Below are positions 42,962 through 51,456 of a DNA stretch of 64,000 nucleotides, in pieces. The stretch spans positions 62,001 to 126,000 of the forward strand of contig NZ_BJTV01000018.1 of assembly GCF_007176755.1 (NCBI RefSeq). The letters run 5' to 3'. The DNA comes from Streptomyces sp. 1-11 (GTDB lineage Bacteria > Actinomycetota > Actinomycetes > Streptomycetales > Streptomycetaceae). The translations under genes and the position numbers were made by a program. The notes below the pieces were generated by a model that saw only the letters and a program-made list of their open reading frames with translations, was not told where the DNA came from and searched no databases. Each line of letters opens with the position of its first letter. Position 1 is the first letter of the stretch.

Positions 42962-43432
42962 TCACTCGCCGGCGGCGGCCTGCTCCACCAGCGGGATGAT
43001 CCGCAGCGGAACGGGGTTCTCCATGACGATCGCCGTGGAGGCCCGGACGATGCCGTCGAAGCCGACGACCAGGTCGATCACCCGCTGCAGGTCGGCGTTC
43101 GACCGTGCCACCAGCCGGCACAGCATGTCCCCGCTGCCGGTGGTGGTCAGCAGCTCCAGCACCTCCGGCACGGTCGTCAGGTGGGCTCGTACGTCGGCCC
43201 CCTGGCCCTGCCGGATCTGCAGCGTGGCGAACGCGGTGACCGGGTAGCCGAGGGCCGCCGGGTCCACCTGGGGGCCGAAACCGCGGATCACCCCGTTCGA
43301 CTGCAGCCGGTCCAGCCGCGCCTGGACCGTGCCCCGGGCGACCCCGAGCCGCCGGGACATCTCCAGCACCCCGATCCGCGGTTCCCGCGCCAGCAGCACG
43401 ATGATCCGGCCGTCCAGGCGATCGATCGCCAC
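42962..43432 (-). CDS. Lrp/AsnC family transcriptional regulator
   Basis: A 156-aa regulator with an N-terminal HTH (LDGRIIVLLAREPRIGVLEM, then RRLGVARGTVQARLDRLQ) and C-terminal RAM domain (about 70-145) that binds amino-acid effectors. GTG 43432 has GGGAGG 4 nt upstream. It diverges from hpd with 123 bp between starts, so control of tyrosine catabolism is the obvious inference. Confidence 0.9.
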   Translation of the reverse strand: MAIDRLDGRIIVLLAREPRIGVLEMSRRLGVARGTVQARLDRLQSNGVIRGFGPQVDPAALGYPVTAFATLQIRQGQGADVRAHLTTVPEVLELLTTTGSGDMLCRLVARSNADLQRVIDLVVGFDGIVRASTAIVMENPVPLRIIPLVEQAAAGE

Positions 43433-43555
43433 AGCACCTCCCGGGGATGGTCATCCTGTACAGAAAGCCCGCTGGTTCCGCCATCGTGCTGAACACATTG
43501 CCCAGCGATTACGCGAACTATTGCGCACCTTGCAGGCCGGGTCCACCCTTCCGCT

Positions 43556-44701
43556 ATGACGCAGACCACAGACCACGCTCCCGACACCGCACGGCAGGCC
43601 GACCCCTTCCCGGTCAAGGGAATGGACGCGGTCGTCTTCGCCGTGGGCAACGCCAAGCAGGCCGCGCACTACTACTCCAGCGCCTTCGGCATGAAGCTGG
43701 TCGCCTACTCCGGACCGGAGAACGGCAGCCGGGAGACCGCGAGTTACGTGCTGGAGAACGGCTCGGCACGGTTCGTCCTCACCTCGGTGATCAAGCCGAG
43801 CACCCCCTGGGGCCACTTCATCGCCCAGCACGTGGCCGAGCACGGCGACGGCGTCGTCGACCTGGCCATCGAGGTGCCGGACGCGCGCGCCGCCCACGCC
43901 TACGCCGTCGAGCACGGCGCCCGCTCCGTCGCCGAGCCGTACGAGGTGAAGGACGAGCACGGCACCGTCGTCCTGGCCGCCATCGCCACCTACGGCGAGA
44001 CCCGCCACACCCTGGTCGAGCGCACCGGCTACGACGGCCCGTACCTGCCCGGCTACGTGGCCGCCGAGCCGATCGTCGAGCAGCCCGCCCAGCGCACCTT
44101 CCAGGCCGTCGACCACTGCGTCGGCAACGTCGAGCTCGGCCGGATGAACGAGTGGGTCGAGTTCTACAACAAGGTCATGGGCTTCACGAACATGAAGGAG
44201 TTCGTGGGCGACGACATCGCCACCGAGTACAGCGCGCTGATGTCGAAGGTCGTCGCGGACGGCACCCTCAAGGTGAAGTTCCCGATCAACGAGCCCGCGA
44301 TCGCCAAGAAGAAGTCCCAGATCGACGAGTACCTGGAGTTCTACGGCGGCGCCGGCGTCCAGCACATCGCGCTGAACACCAACGACATCGTGCAGACGGT
44401 GCGGACCATGCGCGCGGCCGGCGTCCAGTTCCTCGACACCCCGGACTCCTACTACGACACCCTCGGCGAGTGGGTCGGCGACACCCGGGTCCCGGTCGAC
44501 ACCCTGCGCGAGCTGAAGATCCTCGCCGACCGCGACGAGGACGGCTACCTGCTGCAGATCTTCACCAAGCCGGTCCAGGACAAGCCGACCGTGTTCTTCG
44601 AACTGATCGAGCGGCACGGCTCGATGGGCTTCGGCAAGGGCAACTTCAAGGCCCTGTTCGAGGCGATCGAGCGCGAGCAGGAGAAGCGCGGCAACCTGTA
44701 G
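43556..44701 (+). CDS. hpd: 4-hydroxyphenylpyruvate dioxygenase
   Basis: Converts 4-hydroxyphenylpyruvate to homogentisate in tyrosine degradation and ochronotic pigment formation. It has 381 aa. The iron triad is visible: His187 (AVDHCVGN), His270 (VQHIALNT) and Glu349 (FFELIER). The C-terminal gating helix GFGKGNFKALFEAIE is intact. The 123-bp divergent region to the Lrp gene contains two TTGCGCA/TTGCA-like half sites near 43520-43535 that may be operator elements. The start lacks a clear Shine-Dalgarno. Confidence 0.95.
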   Translation: MTQTTDHAPDTARQADPFPVKGMDAVVFAVGNAKQAAHYYSSAFGMKLVAYSGPENGSRETASYVLENGSARFVLTSVIKPSTPWGHFIAQHVAEHGDGVVDLAIEVPDARAAHAYAVEHGARSVAEPYEVKDEHGTVVLAAIATYGETRHTLVERTGYDGPYLPGYVAAEPIVEQPAQRTFQAVDHCVGNVELGRMNEWVEFYNKVMGFTNMKEFVGDDIATEYSALMSKVVADGTLKVKFPINEPAIAKKKSQIDEYLEFYGGAGVQHIALNTNDIVQTVRTMRAAGVQFLDTPDSYYDTLGEWVGDTRVPVDTLRELKILADRDEDGYLLQIFTKPVQDKPTVFFELIERHGSMGFGKGNFKALFEAIEREQEKRGNL

Positions 44702-44711
44702 CGGCGTCCCC

Positions 44712-46208
44712 TCAGGACACGTCGTCCGGCGGGGGCTCGTCGGAGACCTTCCCGAGCCCCCGCAGCGCCTCCCGTGCCCGCGGTGCCCCGAGCGGCGAGA
44801 AGTACGGGTTGATCCGCAGCGCCTCCTCCAGGTGCCGCCGGGCCGGCCCGTCCTTGCCCAGCTCGCGTTCGACCATGCCCCGGTGGAACGCGTACAGGGC
44901 GCTGATCACACCGCCGCCCTTCGCCTTGTCCGTGGCGATCGAGACGTAGGTCAGCGCCTCGGTCTCCTCTCCCGCCCGGTACAGCGCCCAGCCGAGGGCG
45001 TCGGCCACCTCGATCCCGGGCTGGCGCCGCCACTCCGCGCGCAGCCGCTTCACCGCGTCGTCCGCGTCGGCGTGGTCCGCCTCGAACTGCCCGGTCAGCA
45101 GCTCCTCGTCGACCCCGCCCGCCGCCGACCGCCGGACGCGCTCGCGCAGCACGCCGTAACTCCGCTCGGCGTCGTCGGACCGTTTCAGCGACTCCTGCAG
45201 CTCGCCCAGCTCCAGCGCGTCCCGCGGGTCCGGCCGCTTGGCGAGGGCGGCCCGGTACACGGCGACCGCCTCGTCGGCGCGGCCCAGCGCGGCCAGCGTC
45301 CGGGCCTTCCCGGACAGCGCCGCCCGCTGGTCGGGATCCAGCCGCAGGGCCGCCTCGAAGTGCCGCAGCGCGTCCTCCCGGTCGCCCCGCTCCCAGGCGA
45401 GCTGCCCCACCCCGGCCAGGTACGCGGCCTGTTCGGCGGGGGTCCGGGCGGCCGCCGCCGCGTCCGTCAGCTGGGCCACGGAGTCCTCGCGCCAGCCACG
45501 GTCCCGGTAGACGGCCGAGGCCCGCGCCATCACCGCCGGCCGGTCCGCCGCCGCGGTGCGCAGCCGCAGCAGCTTGTCCAGGGCGCCCCGGGCCGCCTCG
45601 TAGTCGCCGAGCCCGGTGTAGGCCTCGATCAGCGGCGGGTACGCCGGCCAGCTCTTCGGGGTCAGCTTCAGCGCCTGCTCGCCGTACCCCTTCGCCGCCG
45701 GGAAGTCCCGCCGCGCGTTCGCCAGCGCGGCCAGCCCGCCCAGCGCCGCCGCCCGTTCGGCCGGCCGGGTGCCGGCGGCGTCCAGCGCGGTCCGCAGCGC
45801 CCGTTCGGCCCGCGGATAGTCCGCCGCGTCGGCGGCCCGCCGCCCCCGCTGCACGTACGCCGCTCCCAGCACCGCCCAGGCCCGCGCGTCCCGCGGCCGC
45901 GCCCGCACCGCGCTCTCCTGCCGGCCGATGAGCGCCGCGAGGTCCGGCAGCGCGGCCGGGACGCCGGTGGTGACCGCGGCCGCCGTCAGCGCGGGCGCCT
46001 GCGCCCGCGGCCCCGCGGCGGGGGGCGCCGCCCGCCGCGGTGCCGCGGGCTCGTGCGGCAGCAGCATCAGCGCCCCGCCCGCGGCGGCCGAGCCCGCCAG
46101 CACGGTGACCAGCAGGCGCCGCAGCAGACGCCGGGAACGGCGCGGCGGAGGCGGCCCGGCCGCCGCGGACGGACCGGGGCCGGAGCTGCCGTACTGTCGG
46201 ATCTCCAT
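44712..46208 (-). CDS. Membrane-anchored TPR protein
   Basis: A 498-aa protein with a Pro-rich cytoplasmic start, one transmembrane helix (about 33-52, LLVTVLAGSAAAGGALMLL) and an outside region made of TPR-like helical pairs (for example AWAVLGAAYVQRGRR near 110, ALRHFEAALRLDPDQRAAL near 310, ARRHLEEALRINPYFSPLG near 465). TPRs mediate protein contacts; partner unknown. ATG 46208 is chosen (MEIRQYG); two further in-frame starts lie up to 33 bp upstream. It converges with hpd and diverges from the flavoenzyme gene. Confidence 0.78.
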   Translation of the reverse strand: MEIRQYGSSGPGPSAAAGPPPPRRSRRLLRRLLVTVLAGSAAAGGALMLLPHEPAAPRRAAPPAAGPRAQAPALTAAAVTTGVPAALPDLAALIGRQESAVRARPRDARAWAVLGAAYVQRGRRAADAADYPRAERALRTALDAAGTRPAERAAALGGLAALANARRDFPAAKGYGEQALKLTPKSWPAYPPLIEAYTGLGDYEAARGALDKLLRLRTAAADRPAVMARASAVYRDRGWREDSVAQLTDAAAAARTPAEQAAYLAGVGQLAWERGDREDALRHFEAALRLDPDQRAALSGKARTLAALGRADEAVAVYRAALAKRPDPRDALELGELQESLKRSDDAERSYGVLRERVRRSAAGGVDEELLTGQFEADHADADDAVKRLRAEWRRQPGIEVADALGWALYRAGEETEALTYVSIATDKAKGGGVISALYAFHRGMVERELGKDGPARRHLEEALRINPYFSPLGAPRAREALRGLGKVSDEPPPDDVS

Positions 46209-46300
46209 ACGGTTCACTGTGCGGCAGTACGCCGGGCACATCCGGGTGGCCCAAGGGCGGCACGGACGGGGTTCACACCGATGGCCCCGGGTGTCACGCT

Positions 46301-47707
46301 GTGATCGTGAGCCGTATCGAAGCGCCCCGCGACGAAGTGACGAGCAACCTCACCGACCTGCTGCTGGCCGGCCTGCCGCCGGAGGCCGTGCTGACCGATC
46401 CCGACGTCACGGCCTCCTACGCAAACGACATGGCGAGCTTCTGCCCCTCCGGCGCCCCGGCCGTGGTCGTGCTGCCGCGCACCGTGGAGGAGGTGCGGCA
46501 CGTCATGCGGACCGCGACCGAGCTGCGCGTCCCGGTCGTCCCGCAGGGCGCCCGCACAGGACTGTCCGGCGGCGCCAATGCCACCGACGGCTCCATCGTG
46601 CTGTCCCTGACGCGGATGGACCGGATCCTGGAGGTCAGCCCGGTCGACCGGATCGCCGTCGTCGAACCGGGCGTCGTCAACGCGGCGCTCTCCCGCGAGG
46701 TGGAGAAGTACGGCCTGTACTACCCGCCGGATCCCTCGAGCTGGGAGATGTGCACCATCGGCGGCAACATCGGCACGGCGTCCGGCGGCCTGTGCTGCGT
46801 GAAGTACGGGGTGACGGCCGAGTACGTGCTCGGCCTGGACGTCGTCCTCGCCGACGGCCGGCTGATGTCCACCGGCCGGCGCACCGCCAAGGGCGTCGCC
46901 GGCTACGACCTGACCCGGCTCTTCGTCGGCTCCGAGGGCTCCCTCGGCATCGTCGTGCGGGCCGTGCTGGCGCTGAAGCCGAAGCCGCCCCAGCAGCTCG
47001 TGCTGGCCGCCGAGTTCGCCTCCTCGGCCGCCGCCTGCGACGCCGTCTGCCGGATCATGGAGGGCGGGCACGTGCCGTCCCTCCTCGAACTGATGGACCG
47101 TACGACCGTCAAGGCGGTCAACGACCTCGCCCACATGGGCCTGCCGGAGACCACCGAGGCGCTGCTGCTCGCCGCGTTCGACACCCCGGACCCCGCCGCC
47201 GACCTCGCCGCCCTGGGCGCGCTGTGCGAGGCCGCCGGCGCCACCCAGGTGGTGCCCGCCGACGACGCCGCCGAGTCCGAACTCCTGCTGCAGGCCCGGC
47301 GGCTCTCGCTGACCGCGCTGGAGGCGGTCAAGGGCACGACGATGATCGACGACGTGTGCGTGCCCCGCTCGAAGCTCGGCGCGATGCTGGAGGGCGTCGA
47401 GCGGATCGCCGCGAAGTACGGCCTGACCATCGGCGTCTGCGCGCACGCCGGCGACGGCAACACCCACCCCACCGTCTGCTTCGACGCCCAGGACCCCGAG
47501 GAGTCCCGGCGGGCCCGCGAGTCCTTCGACGAGATCATGGCCCTGGGTCTGGAACTCGGCGGCACCATCACCGGCGAGCACGGAGTGGGCGTGCTCAAGA
47601 AGGAGTGGCTGGCCCGGGAGATCGGACCGGTCGGGGTGGAGATGCAGCGCGCGGTGAAGGGGGTCTTCGACCCGCTCGGCATCCTCAACCCGGGCAAGCT
47701 CTTCTGA
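46301..47707 (+). CDS. FAD-linked oxidase, glycolate oxidase GlcD-like
   Basis: A 468-aa flavoenzyme of the VAO/PCMH type. The PCMH FAD domain has PQGARTGLSGGANATDGSI and GGNIGTASGGLCCVKYGVT; the C-terminal FAD-linked oxidase domain contains CAHAGDGNTHPT and ends with DPLGILNPGKLF. Such enzymes oxidise 2-hydroxy acids (glycolate, D-lactate). No GlcE/GlcF subunits are adjacent. GTG 46301 and GTG 46307 are both possible starts without a strong Shine-Dalgarno. Confidence 0.88.
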   Translation: MIVSRIEAPRDEVTSNLTDLLLAGLPPEAVLTDPDVTASYANDMASFCPSGAPAVVVLPRTVEEVRHVMRTATELRVPVVPQGARTGLSGGANATDGSIVLSLTRMDRILEVSPVDRIAVVEPGVVNAALSREVEKYGLYYPPDPSSWEMCTIGGNIGTASGGLCCVKYGVTAEYVLGLDVVLADGRLMSTGRRTAKGVAGYDLTRLFVGSEGSLGIVVRAVLALKPKPPQQLVLAAEFASSAAACDAVCRIMEGGHVPSLLELMDRTTVKAVNDLAHMGLPETTEALLLAAFDTPDPAADLAALGALCEAAGATQVVPADDAAESELLLQARRLSLTALEAVKGTTMIDDVCVPRSKLGAMLEGVERIAAKYGLTIGVCAHAGDGNTHPTVCFDAQDPEESRRARESFDEIMALGLELGGTITGEHGVGVLKKEWLAREIGPVGVEMQRAVKGVFDPLGILNPGKLF

Positions 47708-47718
47708 GCCGCCGGGCC

Positions 47719-48132
47719 TCACCGGGCGAGCAGCTCGTCGAGTTCGTCGTCGATGCCCAGCCGCCCGTCCTCGGTGCCCGGCGGCACCGCCCGCAGCGTC
47801 CGCTCCAGCCACGCGGACACCGGCGTGGCCGGCAGCTCCAGCAGGGCGTCGCCGTCCGGCGAACTCAGCGCGACCAGGACGGCGCCGCGGTCCTCCGCCT
47901 TCGTCGGCCACACCCGCACGTCCCCGTGCCCGCACGGCCGGAACACCCCCTCCACCAGGAGCTCCCGGGCGAACGTCCACTCGACGGGGTGCTCGGAGTC
48001 GGTGTGGAAGGTGAGGTGCACGGCGTACGGGTCGCCGGACCGGTAACCGAGCCGGGCCGGCACCGGGACGCTGCGCCCGGGCGACAGGACGAGCTGGATC
48101 TCCAGCTCCCGTTCCACCACGGTCTGCTGCAT
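47719..48132 (-). CDS. ssgG: SsgA-like sporulation/cell division protein (SsgG)
   Basis: A 137-aa SALP of the family found only in morphologically complex actinobacteria. Family features are the LGYRSGDPYAVHLTFHT strand, EWTFARELLVEGV and GDVRVWPT, with WLERTL near the C-terminus. SALPs steer septum-site selection and cell-wall remodelling in sporulating hyphae. The position beside the GlcD-like gene corresponds, from memory, to ssgG of S. coelicolor. ATG 48132 has AGG close upstream. Confidence 0.85.
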   Translation of the reverse strand: MQQTVVERELEIQLVLSPGRSVPVPARLGYRSGDPYAVHLTFHTDSEHPVEWTFARELLVEGVFRPCGHGDVRVWPTKAEDRGAVLVALSSPDGDALLELPATPVSAWLERTLRAVPPGTEDGRLGIDDELDELLAR

Positions 48133-48218
48133 GACCTGTGTTTCCTCTCTTCCGGGGCCGCTCGGACGTGGGCCCGCGCAGGGGGAGAGGGGACAGGGGC
48201 GCGGCCATTACGCGGGTC

Positions 48219-48234
48219 CGGGGAAGTTTCCCCG
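48219..48234. promoter_or_regulatory. Palindrome CGGGGAA-GT-TTCCCCG
   Basis: A perfect 7-bp inverted repeat with a 2-nt centre in the divergent region between ssgG and the first RDD gene. It is too short-looped for a hairpin, so a dimeric protein site is the better reading; the regulator is unknown. Confidence 0.5.
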
Positions 48235-48365
48235 ATCCGGTGCGCGGATCCGTGCACGCCGTTGCCCGGAAAGGGGTGGGTACGGCGGGACTGGCGGTGC
48301 GGGATGCCCCGGTCTGATAGATGTGGAGCCCCTTACCACCCCCGAGCAGATACGGGACGACGGAC

Positions 48366-49901
48366 ATGAGCGCCCCAACCCCGGCCCCCGGTGACGACAG
48401 GCCCCGCGAGGGCTACTACCCGGACCCGTCCATCCCCGGTTACGTCCGGTACTGGAACGGCGCCTCCTGGGTGCCGGGCACCAGCCGGCCGGCGCCGCGG
48501 GACGGTGAACCGCTCGCTCCGCCGCCCGGGTTCAGCCCGGCGGTCCCGGCCGTGGAGGAGACGGGCCCGCACTTCTTCGACGAGGACCCGCAGCCGGAGC
48601 CCGCGGGGGAGTGGTCCGGCGGTTCGCAGGCGTCCGCCTGGGGCGCCGACCCGAGGGTCCCCGCCGACCCCCCGTCCCAGCCGGCCGGGCACGCGGCCCG
48701 TACCGACGGCACGGCGTCGATCCCGCCGGCCGACGACGAGCCCGACCCCAGCGGCACCTTCATCTTCCGGCGTCCGGTCCCCGGCCCCGCCGCCGTCCAG
48801 GACTCCGGCACCATGACCTTCCGTCAGGTGCCGGGCCAGGAGCCGAACCCCGCCCGGGGCGGGCGGTCCGGCGCGTCCGCCGGCCCGCACGCGGGCGGCG
48901 CCCCCGGTTTCGGACCGGCCGCCACGGGACCCGGAGCCCCGGGCCATGGAGCCCCTGGCCCCGGTGCGGCCTCCGGTGCCTTCAACCCCCAGGGGCCGGC
49001 CGTGGCGCCGCAGGCGGGGCCGGCTGGTCCCGCCGGCACCGGTGCCCAGGGCCCGGCCGGGGGTCCCGGCTTCGGCGCCGGGAAGGCCGCCGCCGCGCGT
49101 GCGGGCGCGCAGTCCCCGCAGGGGTCCCAGCCCCCGGCGGCCGCGGCCCCCGCCGTGCCCCAGCAGGCGGCCTCCCCGCAGACCGCACCGCGGCAGACGG
49201 GACATCAGCAGGCCGCGCCCCAGCAGGCCGTTCCCCACCAGTCGGCGCCCGGGCGGTCCGCCGGGTCCGGCACCCCGCTGACCGCCGGGCCGGGCGGCGG
49301 CCAGGCCTCCTGGCCCCAGCAGGTGCACCGGCTGGCCGGGGGATCGGACGAGCAGCCCGTGGCGCCGTGGAAGCCGCCGGTCGACGACGTGTTCCAGGCC
49401 GCGGCCCGCCGGCAGGCCGCGGCCCGCCCGGCCGGCCTCGGCAAACGCCTCGCGGCCCGGCTGGTCGACAACCTGGTCGTCGGCGCCGTCACCGCGGCCG
49501 CCGCCGTGCCGCTGGGCACCCGGGCGGCCGACCACATCCAGGACAAGATCGACGAGGCCAGGCTGTCCGGCCGTACCGTCACCGTCTGGCTGATCGACGG
49601 CACGACCGGCACCGCGCTCGCCATCGTCGTCGGCATCCTGCTCGTCTTCGGCGTGCTGTACGAGGTGCTGCCCACCGCCAGGTGGGGCCGTACGCTCGGC
49701 AAGAAGCTGTGCGGGATCGAGGTCCGGGACATCGAGGCGCACGAGCCTCCCGCGTTCGGCGCGGCCCTGCGCCGCTGGCTGGTCTACAGCGTTCCCGGCC
49801 TGCTCGGGATCGGGCTGATCGGCGTGCTGTGGGGCCTGTTCGACCGGCCCTGGCGCCAGTGCTGGCACGACAAGGCGGCCCACACCTTCGTCGCGGACTG
49901 A
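48366..49901 (+). CDS. RDD family membrane protein with DUF2510 domain
   Basis: A 511-aa protein. A DUF2510 motif sits at the N-terminus (GYYPDPSIPGYVRYWNGASW, residues 16-35), followed by about 320 residues of Pro/Gly/Ala/Gln-rich sequence and a C-terminal RDD domain from about 358 (KRLAARLVDNLVVGA with the RD pair, three helices, GRTLGKKLCGIEVRD). RDD proteins are membrane proteins of poorly known function, some linked to Na+/H+ exchange. ATG 48366 is chosen because it begins just before the domain. It is followed after 83 bp by a second RDD gene. Confidence 0.82.
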   Translation: MSAPTPAPGDDRPREGYYPDPSIPGYVRYWNGASWVPGTSRPAPRDGEPLAPPPGFSPAVPAVEETGPHFFDEDPQPEPAGEWSGGSQASAWGADPRVPADPPSQPAGHAARTDGTASIPPADDEPDPSGTFIFRRPVPGPAAVQDSGTMTFRQVPGQEPNPARGGRSGASAGPHAGGAPGFGPAATGPGAPGHGAPGPGAASGAFNPQGPAVAPQAGPAGPAGTGAQGPAGGPGFGAGKAAAARAGAQSPQGSQPPAAAAPAVPQQAASPQTAPRQTGHQQAAPQQAVPHQSAPGRSAGSGTPLTAGPGGGQASWPQQVHRLAGGSDEQPVAPWKPPVDDVFQAAARRQAAARPAGLGKRLAARLVDNLVVGAVTAAAAVPLGTRAADHIQDKIDEARLSGRTVTVWLIDGTTGTALAIVVGILLVFGVLYEVLPTARWGRTLGKKLCGIEVRDIEAHEPPAFGAALRRWLVYSVPGLLGIGLIGVLWGLFDRPWRQCWHDKAAHTFVAD

Positions 49902-49984
49902 CGGCTGCCCCGTACCTCGTACCCCGTACCCCGTACGGCCGTCCGCCGGGTGCGGAGCCGGTGCGTTCGCGGTCCACTCGGGCC

Positions 49985-50785
49985 ATGAGCAGTGAACCGC
50001 CCCCCGGCTCCGGAGCCGAGCCTCCCGAGGACGACCCGTTCCAGAAGCGGCCCCCGTCGGACCCGGGGAGGACGGGCTCGCCGTACGACACCCCGCCCGG
50101 CGACCGGCAGCCCCCGCCGCCCGGCGGACAGCCGCCCCCGGGCGAGGGCGGGCAGCCCCCGCCGCACTGGGGCGGACAGCAGCCGCCCCCCTACGGCGGC
50201 GGTGAGCCCCACGGCGGCGGCCCCTACGGAGGCGGACCCCCCGGCGCAGGCGGCCCCTACGGCGCGGGCGGCCCCTACGGGGGAGGAGGTCCCTACGGCG
50301 GCGGCCCGTACGGCGGCCACGCCGACCCGCTCGCCGGCATGCCCCCGCTCGCCGAAAACGGCAGGCGCACCCTCGCCCGCATCATCGACATGATCCTCGT
50401 GGGCATCGCCGTCTGGCTGGTCACCTGGCCCCTCGGCGTGCACCAGTACGACGTGAACGGCAACCGGGCCGAGGTCGGCCGGTCGCTCTGGCAGTCGTTG
50501 GTCGCCGCGGTCCTCTACGTCGCCTACGACACGATCCTGATCGCCAGGTCGGGGCAGACCCTGGGCAAGAAGTGGCTCGGGATGCGGGTGGCCAACCTGA
50601 ACGACGGCGCCACGCCCTCGACGCAGACCTCGCTGATCCGCGCCCTGGTGCTGTGGCTGCCGTTCGCCTTCTGCTGCGCCTGCGTCTGGACGGTGATCTG
50701 CGGCGGCTGGAGCTACTTCGACAAGCCGTACAAGCAGGGGCTGCACGACAAGGCCGCCAAGACGGTGGAGGTCAGCACCCGCTGA
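49985..50785 (+). CDS. RDD family membrane protein, short form
   Basis: A 266-aa protein with a Pro/Gly-rich cytoplasmic tail (GGPYGGG-type repeats to about residue 115) and a C-terminal RDD domain (RRTLARIIDMILVGIAVWLV, then GQTLGKKWLGMRVANLND) with three predicted helices. The pair with the preceding RDD gene suggests duplication, but the two differ in the linker. The intergenic sequence 49912-49938 contains repeated CCCCGTA motifs. A perfect terminator follows. Confidence 0.82.
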   Translation: MSSEPPPGSGAEPPEDDPFQKRPPSDPGRTGSPYDTPPGDRQPPPPGGQPPPGEGGQPPPHWGGQQPPPYGGGEPHGGGPYGGGPPGAGGPYGAGGPYGGGGPYGGGPYGGHADPLAGMPPLAENGRRTLARIIDMILVGIAVWLVTWPLGVHQYDVNGNRAEVGRSLWQSLVAAVLYVAYDTILIARSGQTLGKKWLGMRVANLNDGATPSTQTSLIRALVLWLPFAFCCACVWTVICGGWSYFDKPYKQGLHDKAAKTVEVSTR

Positions 50786-50798
50786 GGGACGCGGGGCG

Positions 50799-50839
50799 GC
50801 GAGCGGCGGATCCGTGGACGCCACGGATCCGCCGCTCGC
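50799..50839. terminator. Bidirectional terminator
   Basis: A perfect 19-bp stem (50799-50817 with 50821-50839) and 3-nt loop between converging genes; no T-tract on either side. Confidence 0.85.
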
Positions 50840-50850
50840 GTGTGCGTCGT

Positions 50851-51087
50851 TCAGAGCCTGGTCGGGACCCGCTCGCCCTCCCGCGCCGGCTCGGCCGGCC
50901 GCTCGGCGGCGCGCGCCCCCGGCAGGGGGACCGTCATCGCGACGAGCAGCCCCAGGGCCAGCGCGGCCAGGGCGATGACAGAGACCGCGAGGCCGGAACT
51001 CGCCTGGGACAGCAGCAGCATGGCGAGTGTCGACAGGATCACGGTGCACGAACCGTAGGCGAGCTGTGCGGCGGTCGGACGAGGCAT
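50851..51087 (-). CDS. Small two-helix membrane protein
   Basis: A 78-aa protein. Two hydrophobic helices (about residues 11-29 and 33-54) are joined by a short turn and followed by a charged tail (ERPAEPAREGERVPTRL). Start MPRPTAAQ at 51087 is chosen over upstream in-frame ATGs because the sequence above it is not conserved-looking. Function is unknown. Confidence 0.6.
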   Translation of the reverse strand: MPRPTAAQLAYGSCTVILSTLAMLLLSQASSGLAVSVIALAALALGLLVAMTVPLPGARAAERPAEPAREGERVPTRL

Positions 51088-51456
51088 GGCAATCGTGTCC
51101 TCGGAAACATCTCGGGGGATTCGGGGTGCCGTTCGACTCTCTTCGCGGTGCATGCCCGAGCCGCGCGCCCGGTAAGCATGACCTAACCCACAGTACCGGT
51201 GCACAGGGGGCGCACGGAGTCATGGGTCCGGCAAGCGGACGGTCCCACGCGCCCGTCGGCCGACACCCCGAGGCGTTCGTAAAGCGAACCTCGTCTCCGC
51301 ATAGTGCACTTGTCCTGCTCAAGTCAAGGTCTGTTTTTTCTTCTAAACCTCTAGTCAAATTACGTCACTTGATACACGCGTTGAACGTGCGCGCACGGAA
51401 CTCTCCATGAACCGGGAACCCCCTGTCCGTGCGCGCGGCGCGGGGGAGGAACTCAA
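51088..51456 (+). promoter_or_regulatory. Regulatory region of the secreted M6 protease gene
   Basis: These 369 bp hold no gene. An inverted repeat, GAGGCGTTCG-TAAAG-CGAACCTC, lies at 51270-51292. A markedly A/T-rich patch follows (51321-51375), unlike the rest of the window, and probably contains the promoter. No -35/-10 pair with ideal spacing is obvious. Confidence 0.5.
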
